A stretch of 64,000 nt of DNA, taken from Sphingobacterium kitahiroshimense. Lineage in GTDB: Bacteria; Bacteroidota; Bacteroidia; Sphingobacteriales; Sphingobacteriaceae. Positions 47,524 to 55,545 of this stretch are shown piece after piece. The notes beneath the pieces were generated by a model. It was not told the origin of the DNA. It saw only the letters and a program-made list of their open reading frames with translations, and made no database searches. The DNA lies in assembly GCF_025961315.1 (NCBI RefSeq), contig NZ_JAOQNK010000001.1:2542001-2606000 (forward strand), read 5' to 3'. The translations under genes were made by a program, and so were the position numbers. The number at the start of each line of letters is the position of its first letter. The stretch's first letter is position 1.

Positions 47524-48401
47524 TTCTTTAAGTTATAATATGGTCAAACTTGCGTCAAATATCTTACCCCTTTTACACCTGTTTTTCAGCGAGTTAAATT
47601 AAAGTAAGGATACAGCTACATGTATATTATTTCCTACAGATAATATACAATAGTAACAGGTAAAACTTAATACTAAAATCATGAGATAATAACGCTTTAG
47701 GTATGAAAAATTTTTAGTTTTTTAGTGTGATCTATATTACTTTTCTACGTAACATGGGTTCAAAGAGCAATTGATTAATGTTGGCGAGAGATGACGGTAC
47801 CATCACATGCTATGGCGCCGCTATATTGTTGTGTCGCAAATCGATGATGCTCTTAAGATGATACGCTACATTTTCTTGAAATATAAGTCCGCCAAGATGG
47901 TTGAACATCAATAAGTCAAAAGAAAAGTATCTCCCTGCCTGCACCGAGACAATACAGGAGTTTACTTTTATCTTGACAGACTGGTGAATAGCTCCAAACA
48001 CTTTCCTTTCAATAAACTAAATCCCTCTGTGAGTAAAGAATTATTTCCTTAAAAGCATGTTACGTAGAACTATCTACGCGAGATCGCGCAAAATAATCAA
48101 GCCGTTGGGAGATATAAGCTTGTTGTAAGAAGAAATCTCCCTATTCCTCTTCATCATTACAAAGAAACTAGAAGATATCTTTCAAAAGTACGGTATTACT
48201 GAATTGCAATGGCGCAAAATGATCTCCCCACTATGCTAAGGGTATCGGAAATAGTGCGGAAGAATTCGGCCTTTCCGTCTGTTAGGAATTCCATCGCGTG
48301 AAGAGCCGTTGCATCGCGTATAATCTTTAGTATCTATCGTTTCAATTGTGAGGTATAGCAAAAAAGAGTTATTTTAGTGATTAAATCTAGATGATATTCT
48401 G
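47524..48401. other. 878-bp region without a supportable gene
   Basis: The longest stretch here without a convincing gene. It has only short frames; the best is 63 codons on the minus strand (47810-48001, starting MFGAIHQSVKIKVNSCIVS), which I do not recognise. A run near 48166-48222 reads KLEDIFQKYGITELQWRKM in one frame before stops. A hairpin CGTAGA/TCTACG at 48063-48078 and a CGCGAGATCGCG palindrome directly after it stand out as GC-rich in AT-rich surroundings. It could be the eroded remains of one or more genes. I saw no clean IS ends. Confidence 0.4.
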
Positions 48402-49031
48402 ATGAAATATATTCGTGCAAAAGCCAATTTTATTCGATATACTGACGGAAAACTACTTTTAAGAGCAAGCTATATTTTATCGTGCATGAAGAATTCTACT
48501 GTCTTTATTAATCCGACTTTGCCACTGCCAACTATTGAAGATGCTTACCAAGATTACCAGATGAAAGTGATCGAGGCTGAAAGCGGAAGCCGAGAAAAGA
48601 AGTCTTATAAGCGAGAAAGCAAGCGGAAACTCTGTGAACTGTTGCAACAGCTTGTTGCTTACGTCAATTTAGTCAGTGATGGAAAGTTATCTTTACTACA
48701 AAGTTCGGGTTTCCCTGTACTCACCAGAAAACGTAAAGGCCAAGTTCCTGATACTCCATCCGCCCCATTTCTTTGTGATGGACGTACAAGTGGTGAAGTC
48801 GCCTTTGGATTTAAACCTGTAGGACGGGATATGTTTTATGATTATAGGTTTGCAACAGAGGTTGACTCGTATGGACTCCCACAATGGGGAGAAATATTCT
48901 ATAAAACAAACTCGTTCAGGGCGTATTATTCAGGATTTACTCCTGGCCACTATATCTATTTTCAAGTTAGAGCGCGCAATAAACATGGTCAAAGTCATTG
49001 GACGGCTCCTCTATTATTTATGGTCGGATAA
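48402..49031 (+). CDS. Fibronectin-III-like hypothetical protein
   Basis: The 209-residue protein belongs to a family seen repeatedly in Bacteroidota. It has a helical N-terminal half (DAYQDYQMKVIEAESGSREKKSYKRESKRKLCELLQQLVAYVN) and a C-terminal fibronectin type III-like domain (about 120-209) with the closing GFTPGHYIYFQVRARNKHGQSHWTAPLLFMV. There is no signal peptide. Full-length members are of about this size, so it looks intact. The function is unknown to me. It stands beside the ORF-poor stretch, which suggests an accessory segment. Confidence 0.65.
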   Translation: MKYIRAKANFIRYTDGKLLLRASYILSCMKNSTVFINPTLPLPTIEDAYQDYQMKVIEAESGSREKKSYKRESKRKLCELLQQLVAYVNLVSDGKLSLLQSSGFPVLTRKRKGQVPDTPSAPFLCDGRTSGEVAFGFKPVGRDMFYDYRFATEVDSYGLPQWGEIFYKTNSFRAYYSGFTPGHYIYFQVRARNKHGQSHWTAPLLFMVG

Positions 49032-49182
49032 AAAATAAAAGCTTCCAAATATTATAGTTCGAAAACTGCATCACAGTTCCTTATTGTGGATCTCTAACGT
49101 CATTTAGCTGTAAGTAATGAATTTAGGTATTTCTTTTGATGTTATTTTTATGTAACTTCATTATTAATAAATTGTTAAGGAA

Positions 49183-50397
49183 TTGAAATCTCTATCTTCA
49201 TATTTGGTCGCAAGCGCTCTTTCACTGCTGTTTATCTTTATACCGAAGCAAAACAGTTATGCCCAAGAATATCAAGTTGATTTCTACAATGCTCCGTTTA
49301 TATTCTCTTTAGATTCCACATTTATTATAAATGTTCCTTCTGAAATCAGCGAGAACAATGTTCTTGATTTTTATAAAAAAATAGAATCATCTCATGATTC
49401 TATGGTCGTCAATTCATTACTTGCTTACAAAAAGAAATACAATCTAAATGATTGGATCTACTACCAGCTCGTACGTCAGACAGCGCAAGCAATAAGCCCC
49501 AAACAGGAAAACTATAGTCGGTATACTTTATACAAATGGTATTTAATGTGTAAATCTGGTTATGATGCACGCCTAGGATTAAGAGAAAAGCAAACTATAT
49601 TTTATATTAAAAGCAAAGACGACATATCAGATCTTCCATTTTTCCATTTAAACGATGACAATTATGTTTGCTTAAATTATCATGATTATAAGAGTATTTT
49701 CAACTATCAAGAACCTTATAAGCTAGTTGATGTAGAAATTCCTGAGGCCAAAAACAGCTTTAGTTATAAAGTCACTAGACTCCCGGATTTTAGACCAGAT
49801 AGTTATGTTGATAAAGAAATTGGGTTTAAGTATAATGGTAAAGCATATCATTTCAAATTAAAGGTCAACTCCGAAGTGAATGATATCTTTGCAAATTATC
49901 CAATTGTTGACTTTGAGACATATTTCAATATTCCATTAAGTAAAGAAACTTATGAGTCTATAATCCCTTATTTAAAACAGTATACATCAAAAATGTCAAC
50001 AAAAAAGGGAATTGACTATTTAATGCAATTCACCAGGTATTCTTTTCTTTATGAAGATGACCGCGAAATTTACGGGGCTGAAAAACGCTTTGCACCTGAA
50101 CAAACATTAATTAATGATATTAGCGATTGTGATGACCGAGCTGCTCTTTTCTTCTATTTAGTCAAAGAAATATATGATTTACCCATGATAGCACTGCGAT
50201 ACCCAACTCATGTTACTCTTGCCGTTCAGTTTGATAAACCTATTGGACAAAGCATTCTTTATAATGGAAACTATTACACTTTATGTGAGCCCACACCTCA
50301 AAATATTAAACTGCGAATTGGAGAACTGTCTCTAAATCACCAACAACAAAAATATGAAATCGTATATCATTACGAACCCGCTTTAATCAAAAAATAA
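49183..50397 (+). CDS. Transglutaminase-like exported protein
   Basis: The 404-residue protein begins at a TTG codon: an in-frame stop lies at 49168-49170, no ATG precedes the signal peptide (LVASALSLLFIFIPKQNSYAQ), and AAGGA sits just ahead. The C-terminal third (about 265-375) has a transglutaminase-type catalytic set: Cys316 in ISDCDDRAALFFYLV, His343 in YPTHVTLAV and Glu369 in CEPT. Bacterial members are usually proteases or amidases rather than protein cross-linkers. The middle of the protein (100-260) is unlike anything I know. It is expected in the periplasm. It is convergent with the second TonB receptor gene. Confidence 0.75.
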   Translation: MKSLSSYLVASALSLLFIFIPKQNSYAQEYQVDFYNAPFIFSLDSTFIINVPSEISENNVLDFYKKIESSHDSMVVNSLLAYKKKYNLNDWIYYQLVRQTAQAISPKQENYSRYTLYKWYLMCKSGYDARLGLREKQTIFYIKSKDDISDLPFFHLNDDNYVCLNYHDYKSIFNYQEPYKLVDVEIPEAKNSFSYKVTRLPDFRPDSYVDKEIGFKYNGKAYHFKLKVNSEVNDIFANYPIVDFETYFNIPLSKETYESIIPYLKQYTSKMSTKKGIDYLMQFTRYSFLYEDDREIYGAEKRFAPEQTLINDISDCDDRAALFFYLVKEIYDLPMIALRYPTHVTLAVQFDKPIGQSILYNGNYYTLCEPTPQNIKLRIGELSLNHQQQKYEIVYHYEPALIKK

Positions 50398-50427
50398 AAT
50401 CCCGCTAATATTAACTTAGCGGGATTT
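50397..50427. terminator. Bidirectional terminator, transglutaminase-like gene / TonB receptor
   Basis: A perfect 12-bp stem (50397-50408 with 50416-50427) with a CCCGC/GCGGG core and A/T ends; it begins inside the stop codon of the transglutaminase-like gene. Confidence 0.88.
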
Positions 50428-50444
50428 ATATCGAATTTAATGTC

Positions 50445-53273
50445 TTAAAAATTATAGCTATACCCTACGCTGAAATTCCGCCCAGGAATACGTTGCTGAT
50501 AGATTTGATCTGCTGCTTGAAAAGCTTCATAAACACTCAGACGTTTACTGTCTAAAAGATTATCTACTTTAAATGAAATGGTACCTGCTTTAAACTCTTT
50601 TCCTATCTTTTTGGATAAATTCAAATTTAAACTATTAAAAGGTTTAGTATATACATCTGAGTTTCTCGCAAAACCAATTATCTGTAAAGTTTTTCCTTGT
50701 ACATTATAAAAAACACCAGCTTCGAATCCTTTACTTGAACTGTTATAAGACAGACCAGTATTGATTAAATAAGGAGACTGACCTTGTAATTCTCTCTTTT
50801 TTGAAATTTCCTGTCCTTCACGAGCAAATGATTTTCTAGAAGCATACTCTTCATCTCTCATCTCAATTTCAGATTTAACAACAGTAACATTTACGTTTAA
50901 AGTCAAATCTTTCAAATCTTCAGAAATAAATCCAAAATTCTTACGTCCTTCTACTTCAAGTCCTATTACTGTTGCTGATGGTGAGTTTTTTGGCGTAATA
51001 TCTAAAGGCACTCCATCATTGTAAGCTTGTAACTCAATTGGATTTTTAAATCCTTTGTAGAATCCACTAAGGGCAAACATTTGTGCATCCTTAGCAAAGA
51101 TCTCATAACGTAAATCTATATTATTGATATAAGTAGGAACCAATTCCAAATTACCCAAAAATCTAATTTCTGTTAAAGGATCGTAAATTTGAACTACTGA
51201 TAATTCTTTAAATGATGGTCTAGCAACAGTACGGGAATATGATGCTCTTAAATTGTGATTTGCAAAAGTATTATATATCAAATTTAATGAAGGAAATAAA
51301 TCAAATTTATTGATAGTTTTTACTTTATCATATTTCAATCCATCAATATTCTGCCCTGTAAAAATTGTTGTATAATTTTCACCACGAAGTCCTGCTATTG
51401 CTTTAAGCTTTTCTATAGGACGTATTTCTAATGAAACGTAAGCAGCACCAGTTTGTTGTGAAGCTTCAAAGGTATTTGCAGCTTGATAATTACCTCTAAC
51501 CCAGAAACCACTATCTTCACTTGCATTATATACATTTTCCGGATTCAGGAATCCGTTGGGATCACCATTAGTAATATCTTTGTTATTGTTTCTGTATTCT
51601 ATACTATAATTATTAATACGGTAATCTCTCTTTTTATAACTATACAAGCCACCGAACTTAAATGCAGATTCTCTTTCAAATAAATTTAACTTTTTTGTAA
51701 AATCCAATTTCGAAACACCGTTAAACTCATCTAAATATCTCCAAAAGCGATTTGGAAGACCGGCGTCTGTATTGATAACATAATTACCGCTGCTATTCAA
51801 AACAAAGGTAGTTTGACGCATATCTTTATCATTTACTTTAACCCACGTTGGTGAAAGCTTCCATTCTGTAATAAAGTCTGCATTTTCATTACTATGCTTA
51901 CCGCTTAGCAATAAGTTTGTAATTGCACGCTCTGTATATTCCAAAGTATGGCGCATTGTCTCGTTTGAATTTGAAATTGCAGTTGTCTGATTAAATATTG
52001 CAGCCCTTGATTCTCCATTTTGGATGCGTAGCGCTGTCAATGAATATTTAGATCGATCGGTTTTATAATTCAAGCCCAACATTCCAGAAAGTAACACATT
52101 TTGCTCGCCTAAATCTCCCTGGCTAATTTTATCTGCTTTAAGTTCAGAACTAGCGTCGGACTGATTTGGCTTTTGATAGATACCATTCTGAAATCCTTTG
52201 TAAAACATTGTATTGCGCTTATAATTCAATAATCCAATAACACCTAACTTATTACCAGCAACATTGAATTGATTACTATAATCGACTCCCATATTCAAAT
52301 CGGGAAGATTATTTGATTTACGTTGTGCAGCCATTACCGGATCAAATGCCTTTGCAACTTGCTCAACAGCATATCTATTTTCAGGAACAACCGGATTTAA
52401 AATTGTATAATCCTTTACCACAGGAAGGTTTCTATCACCGTAATCATACCCTAGAAAATCTGTTTTACTTCCTTTGTAACTAACAAAATCATTTCTAAAG
52501 TGAGCATTCGGATTATAACCCAATGACATCGAAACACCTAAGTTCTTTTGTGCAGGGATATCTTTAGTTACAATATCGATTACACCTCCGGTAAAGTCTG
52601 CTGGCAATTCAGCAGAAGCTGTTTTCATAACAACAATATTTTCCAATACACCAGTAGGAAATATGTCCATTTGGACAGTATTCTTATCTGGATCTAATCC
52701 TGGTATGTCAACACCATTCAAGATTGATTTAGTGTAACGATCTCCAAGTCCACGAACATATAAATATTTACCATCTTGAACAGATACTCCAGGAATAACA
52801 CGAACTGCAGAAGCAATATTACTTGCTCCAGAACGTTGAATAGCCTGTGAAGATAAACCATCCATAACAACACCAGAGTTTTTCTGCATATTTAATATAG
52901 AGAGTTCAGTATTTTTTCGAGCCGAAACGGTAACGACTACTTCACCAATTTGATTTGATGACGGAGCTAAGGAAACATCAACAATAGCTGAGTTGCCTGC
53001 CTCCACTTTAATATCGGTGATTTCTTTGTTTATATAGCCTACATAGCTAAATACGAGTTTATATGTACCTGGAGCAATATTAAAAGAATAATCTCCTTCA
53101 AAATCTGAACTTGTAGCTTGATTTGCAGCTCCAACAATAGATACACTGACTCCTGATAGGGCTGAGTTGGACCCTTCGTCTTTGACAACGCCAGAAATTC
53201 TACCTGTTTGTGCAAATAATAAACTTGGCAATACTACTAATACAAATAGTAAAACCGAAAAATGCTTGTTCAT
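50445..53273 (-). CDS. TonB-dependent receptor without STN domain
   Basis: The 942-residue receptor has a signal peptide (FSVLLFVLVVLPSLLFAQ), a carboxypeptidase-regulatory-like domain (about 22-110), a plug with GKYLYVRGLGDRYTKSILNG and FTGGVIDIVTKDIPAQ, and a barrel ending NFSVGYSYNF. The plug is clearly related to that of the receptor at 36422-39826 (shared VRG-SDRY/VRGLGDRY and GGQV/GGVI motifs). Its gene follows a beta-helix lipoprotein gene, the reverse of the order in the first locus. The nearby divergent ABC genes resemble zinc-starvation genes, so a metal or metallophore ligand is a possibility, which is inference only. Confidence 0.93.
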   Translation of the reverse strand: MNKHFSVLLFVLVVLPSLLFAQTGRISGVVKDEGSNSALSGVSVSIVGAANQATSSDFEGDYSFNIAPGTYKLVFSYVGYINKEITDIKVEAGNSAIVDVSLAPSSNQIGEVVVTVSARKNTELSILNMQKNSGVVMDGLSSQAIQRSGASNIASAVRVIPGVSVQDGKYLYVRGLGDRYTKSILNGVDIPGLDPDKNTVQMDIFPTGVLENIVVMKTASAELPADFTGGVIDIVTKDIPAQKNLGVSMSLGYNPNAHFRNDFVSYKGSKTDFLGYDYGDRNLPVVKDYTILNPVVPENRYAVEQVAKAFDPVMAAQRKSNNLPDLNMGVDYSNQFNVAGNKLGVIGLLNYKRNTMFYKGFQNGIYQKPNQSDASSELKADKISQGDLGEQNVLLSGMLGLNYKTDRSKYSLTALRIQNGESRAAIFNQTTAISNSNETMRHTLEYTERAITNLLLSGKHSNENADFITEWKLSPTWVKVNDKDMRQTTFVLNSSGNYVINTDAGLPNRFWRYLDEFNGVSKLDFTKKLNLFERESAFKFGGLYSYKKRDYRINNYSIEYRNNNKDITNGDPNGFLNPENVYNASEDSGFWVRGNYQAANTFEASQQTGAAYVSLEIRPIEKLKAIAGLRGENYTTIFTGQNIDGLKYDKVKTINKFDLFPSLNLIYNTFANHNLRASYSRTVARPSFKELSVVQIYDPLTEIRFLGNLELVPTYINNIDLRYEIFAKDAQMFALSGFYKGFKNPIELQAYNDGVPLDITPKNSPSATVIGLEVEGRKNFGFISEDLKDLTLNVNVTVVKSEIEMRDEEYASRKSFAREGQEISKKRELQGQSPYLINTGLSYNSSSKGFEAGVFYNVQGKTLQIIGFARNSDVYTKPFNSLNLNLSKKIGKEFKAGTISFKVDNLLDSKRLSVYEAFQAADQIYQQRIPGRNFSVGYSYNF

Positions 53274-53314
53274 TAAAATCTTAGTTTGTTTGGATTAATG
53301 TGTTTGTTTTTTTT

Positions 53315-53354
53315 ATTCATCTTTCAAGTTGATTGGACAGCTTGAAAGATGAAT
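53315..53354 (-). promoter_or_regulatory. Hairpin between lipoprotein and receptor genes
   Basis: ATTCATCTTTCAAG (53315-53328) pairs perfectly with 53341-53354 across a 12-base loop. On the minus strand an A-run, not a T-run, follows, so an mRNA-processing or stability role is more likely than termination. Confidence 0.55.
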
Positions 53355-53370
53355 ATATACTGTTTCTTAA

Positions 53371-54615
53371 TTAAAACAGATTGAGGCTTTTAGTAAAAGT
53401 CCAAGCAAAAACTGAAGTATTAGCACCTACTGTTTGCTTACCATTTTCTACGCCTATACTATTGCTTGTAAATTTGGTAATGTCTGGAGCAGTTGTTCCT
53501 TTTGATGTAAATAGATTTGCTACAGTTTTACCTGCTGGTAAAACAAATTCCCATTTCACAAAATTCAATTTACTGCCATTTAATGTAACGATGGTTTTTT
53601 CATCATTAACATTCACAACATTCCCTGTAGTATTGATATTATTCACGAAAATATTCTCCAATTTACCTGTCGCTCCATCACGAAAATCTGCAATCTTTTT
53701 ACCCGCAATATTATTCATATTGATAGTAATATTTTTGAAGGTAAAAGAACCTGTAGCATTTCCTTCTGGACCATCAATTTCTAATGCTGAATCTGATTTC
53801 TCTGTTTGGATGATAAGCGCATTATCAATTGTCCCTGAATAAGCTTGATCTACATCTAAACCATCATCTTCTTGACCATAAACAACAACATTCTTCACGT
53901 TAACAGTTCCACCGAAAAATTCAATTCCGTCATCCTTATTAGAAAAGATCTCTACGTTTTCTATTGTAGTGCCATTACCTACCCCACCAAGAGTCAAACC
54001 TTGAATCTCACTATTTGGCGCAACAGCAACACCACTGAAACGAATTGAAATATATTTTAATGATCCTGAATTATCAGCTGTATTTGTTCCTCCGTATTCT
54101 CCATAACTAAGACCTGCTGGAATACCTTCAATATATCCCTTACCTGATGAAGCTGCTACCGAGATAGGGGCTTTCCCTAGTACAATCACACCACCCCATT
54201 GTCCAGCATCACTAGCTTTTAATGTACTGTTTTTCTCACCCGCTTTAATATTATCATTTACACTTGTAAAGATAATTGGCTTCTCAGCTGTACCATTCGC
54301 AACAAGTTTTGCACCTTGATCAACAATTAATGCTGAAGCATTTGACTCTTGACCATCCTTTGCTTTAATTATAGTCCCAGGTTCAATCGTTAATGTTACA
54401 CCTTCGTCTACAACAACACGGCCATCTAACACATAAATATTATTAGAAGTCCAAGTTTCATTAGATTTTAAGATGCCGGTTTTCACAATATCCTTTCCAG
54501 GCTCTGGTGTTGGTATAGGACCAGGTCCTGGGCTGATCGGATCATCACTGCTACAACCTACTGTCGCTAAACTTACTACTAATGCTCCGAAAATTGGTAA
54601 AAATTTCTTTCTCAT
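53371..54615 (-). CDS. Beta-helix surface lipoprotein (paralogue), partner of TonB receptor
   Basis: The 414-residue protein has a lipoprotein signal (GALVVSLATVGCSSDDP) followed by a proline/glycine-rich spacer (ISPGPGPIPTPEPG). The body repeats the parallel-beta-helix pattern of the protein at 34848-36203: LTIEPGTII, AKLVANGTAEKPI, YGGTNTADNSGSLKYISIRF, IQGLTLGGVGNGTTIEN and KDDGIEFFGGTVNVKN. EDDGLDVDQAYSG matches the acidic loop of the paralogue. The pairing with a TonB receptor is the same, with gene order reversed. It probably sits on the cell surface and binds the receptor's ligand. No enzymatic residues were recognised. Confidence 0.78.
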   Translation of the reverse strand: MRKKFLPIFGALVVSLATVGCSSDDPISPGPGPIPTPEPGKDIVKTGILKSNETWTSNNIYVLDGRVVVDEGVTLTIEPGTIIKAKDGQESNASALIVDQGAKLVANGTAEKPIIFTSVNDNIKAGEKNSTLKASDAGQWGGVIVLGKAPISVAASSGKGYIEGIPAGLSYGEYGGTNTADNSGSLKYISIRFSGVAVAPNSEIQGLTLGGVGNGTTIENVEIFSNKDDGIEFFGGTVNVKNVVVYGQEDDGLDVDQAYSGTIDNALIIQTEKSDSALEIDGPEGNATGSFTFKNITINMNNIAGKKIADFRDGATGKLENIFVNNINTTGNVVNVNDEKTIVTLNGSKLNFVKWEFVLPAGKTVANLFTSKGTTAPDITKFTSNSIGVENGKQTVGANTSVFAWTFTKSLNLF

Positions 54616-54651
54616 GATTTAATTTTTATGACTCCACAAAGTAACCTTGTG

Positions 54652-54712
54652 TATGTTAACTTTATGTTATTTGAGGATTATTAATACATTACATATATGT
54701 TAAGTTAACATA
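54652..54712. promoter_or_regulatory. Operator-like cluster of TATGTTAA half-sites
   Basis: TATGTTAAC at 54652-54660, TATGTTAT at 54663-54670 (11 bases on) and a 17-bp perfect palindrome at 54696-54712 (TATGTTAA, G, TTAACATA; 33 bases on). One more inverted half-site, TTAACATA, lies at 54819-54826 just ahead of the ABC -7 box. The core TGTTA..TAACA resembles Zur/Fur-type operators, which is inference. Confidence 0.5.
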
Positions 54713-54849
54713 CTATGTAAATCATACATATATAAATCAGTGATTTTCAATTTAAATTTATGATTGAAATTGTTACTATATAAAAGAAGTGTAATAAAAT
54801 TATTAACCGCACAATTTATTAACATATTTAGGCTATTTTTATATTTTAT

Positions 54850-54857
54850 TACTTTTG
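54850..54857 (+). promoter_or_regulatory. Predicted -7 element of the ABC operon
   Basis: TACTTTTG fits TAnnTTTG exactly and overlaps the upstream TTG candidate start, so the ATG at 54882 is preferred. No clear -33 box is present; the half-site at 54819-54826 occupies that position. Confidence 0.45.
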
Positions 54858-54881
54858 AATACTTTTTCAATATCTGATTTC

Positions 54882-55544
54882 ATGATCAATCCAATCATAA
54901 CAACACAGGAACTTTCCTTCCAATACAAAGGAGGTATACCGATCAAATTTCCCGCTATTCAAATTCAAAAAGGTCAACATACACTGCTTCTTGGAAATTC
55001 TGGAACTGGTAAAACAACATTGCTTCATCTTTTGGGGGGACTTTCTAAACCGACAGCAGGAAAAGTCTGGATTAATGAAAAAGATATCTATGCCATGAGC
55101 ACATCTGAAATGGATAAATTTAGATCGCAACATATCGGCTTTATTTTTCAGGAAGCCCACTTATTGAAAAACTTAACTATTCTTGAAAACATTCAGCTTG
55201 CGCAGTCTTTAGCAAAGAAAATAGTCAATAAAAATGAAGTTTTAAGCGTGCTAGACAAACTACAATTGTCTGATAAAGCCCATGCATATCCACAGGAATT
55301 AAGTCGAGGCCAATTACAACGTGCCGCTATTGCACGTGCTGTTATTAATAAGCCTTTGCTTTTAATTGCTGACGAACCTACTGCATCATTGGATGATCAG
55401 AATACAACTAGGGTATTAACACTATTAATGGAAATTGCCGATCAACAGGGCGCTACCCTCCTGATCGCTACGCATGATAAAAGAATTAAAAATAACTTTT
55501 CGAATACTTACGATTTAAATACACTCAATCCTAATAGCAAATAG
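54882..55544 (+). CDS. ABC transporter ATP-binding protein (LolD/MacB type; zinc-ABC-like)
   Basis: The 220-residue ATPase has Walker A LLLGNSGTGKTT, the Q-loop FIFQEAHLLK, the signature LSRGQLQRAAIARA, Walker B LLIADEPTASLDD and the switch histidine in IATHDKR. It belongs to the small lipoprotein/macrolide-exporter (LolD/MacB/FtsE) class that works with FtsX-type permeases as mechanotransmitters. The frame is open from a TTG at 54855, but that codon lies in the -7 element. The permease gene follows one base after its stop. With the next two genes it corresponds in order and type to PA4064-PA4066 of Pseudomonas aeruginosa, which are induced by zinc shortage. Confidence 0.92.
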   Translation: MINPIITTQELSFQYKGGIPIKFPAIQIQKGQHTLLLGNSGTGKTTLLHLLGGLSKPTAGKVWINEKDIYAMSTSEMDKFRSQHIGFIFQEAHLLKNLTILENIQLAQSLAKKIVNKNEVLSVLDKLQLSDKAHAYPQELSRGQLQRAAIARAVINKPLLLIADEPTASLDDQNTTRVLTLLMEIADQQGATLLIATHDKRIKNNFSNTYDLNTLNPNSK

Positions 55545-55545
55545 C

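Noticed and set aside
47810..48001. 63-codon minus-strand frame as a gene
   Set aside because: No recognisable family, no ribosome-binding or promoter signal, and it stands in a stretch full of stops; left as part of the ORF-poor region.
53381..53842. 153-codon plus-strand frame
   Set aside because: It is antisense to the beta-helix lipoprotein gene, whose repeat pattern creates a long stop-free complement.
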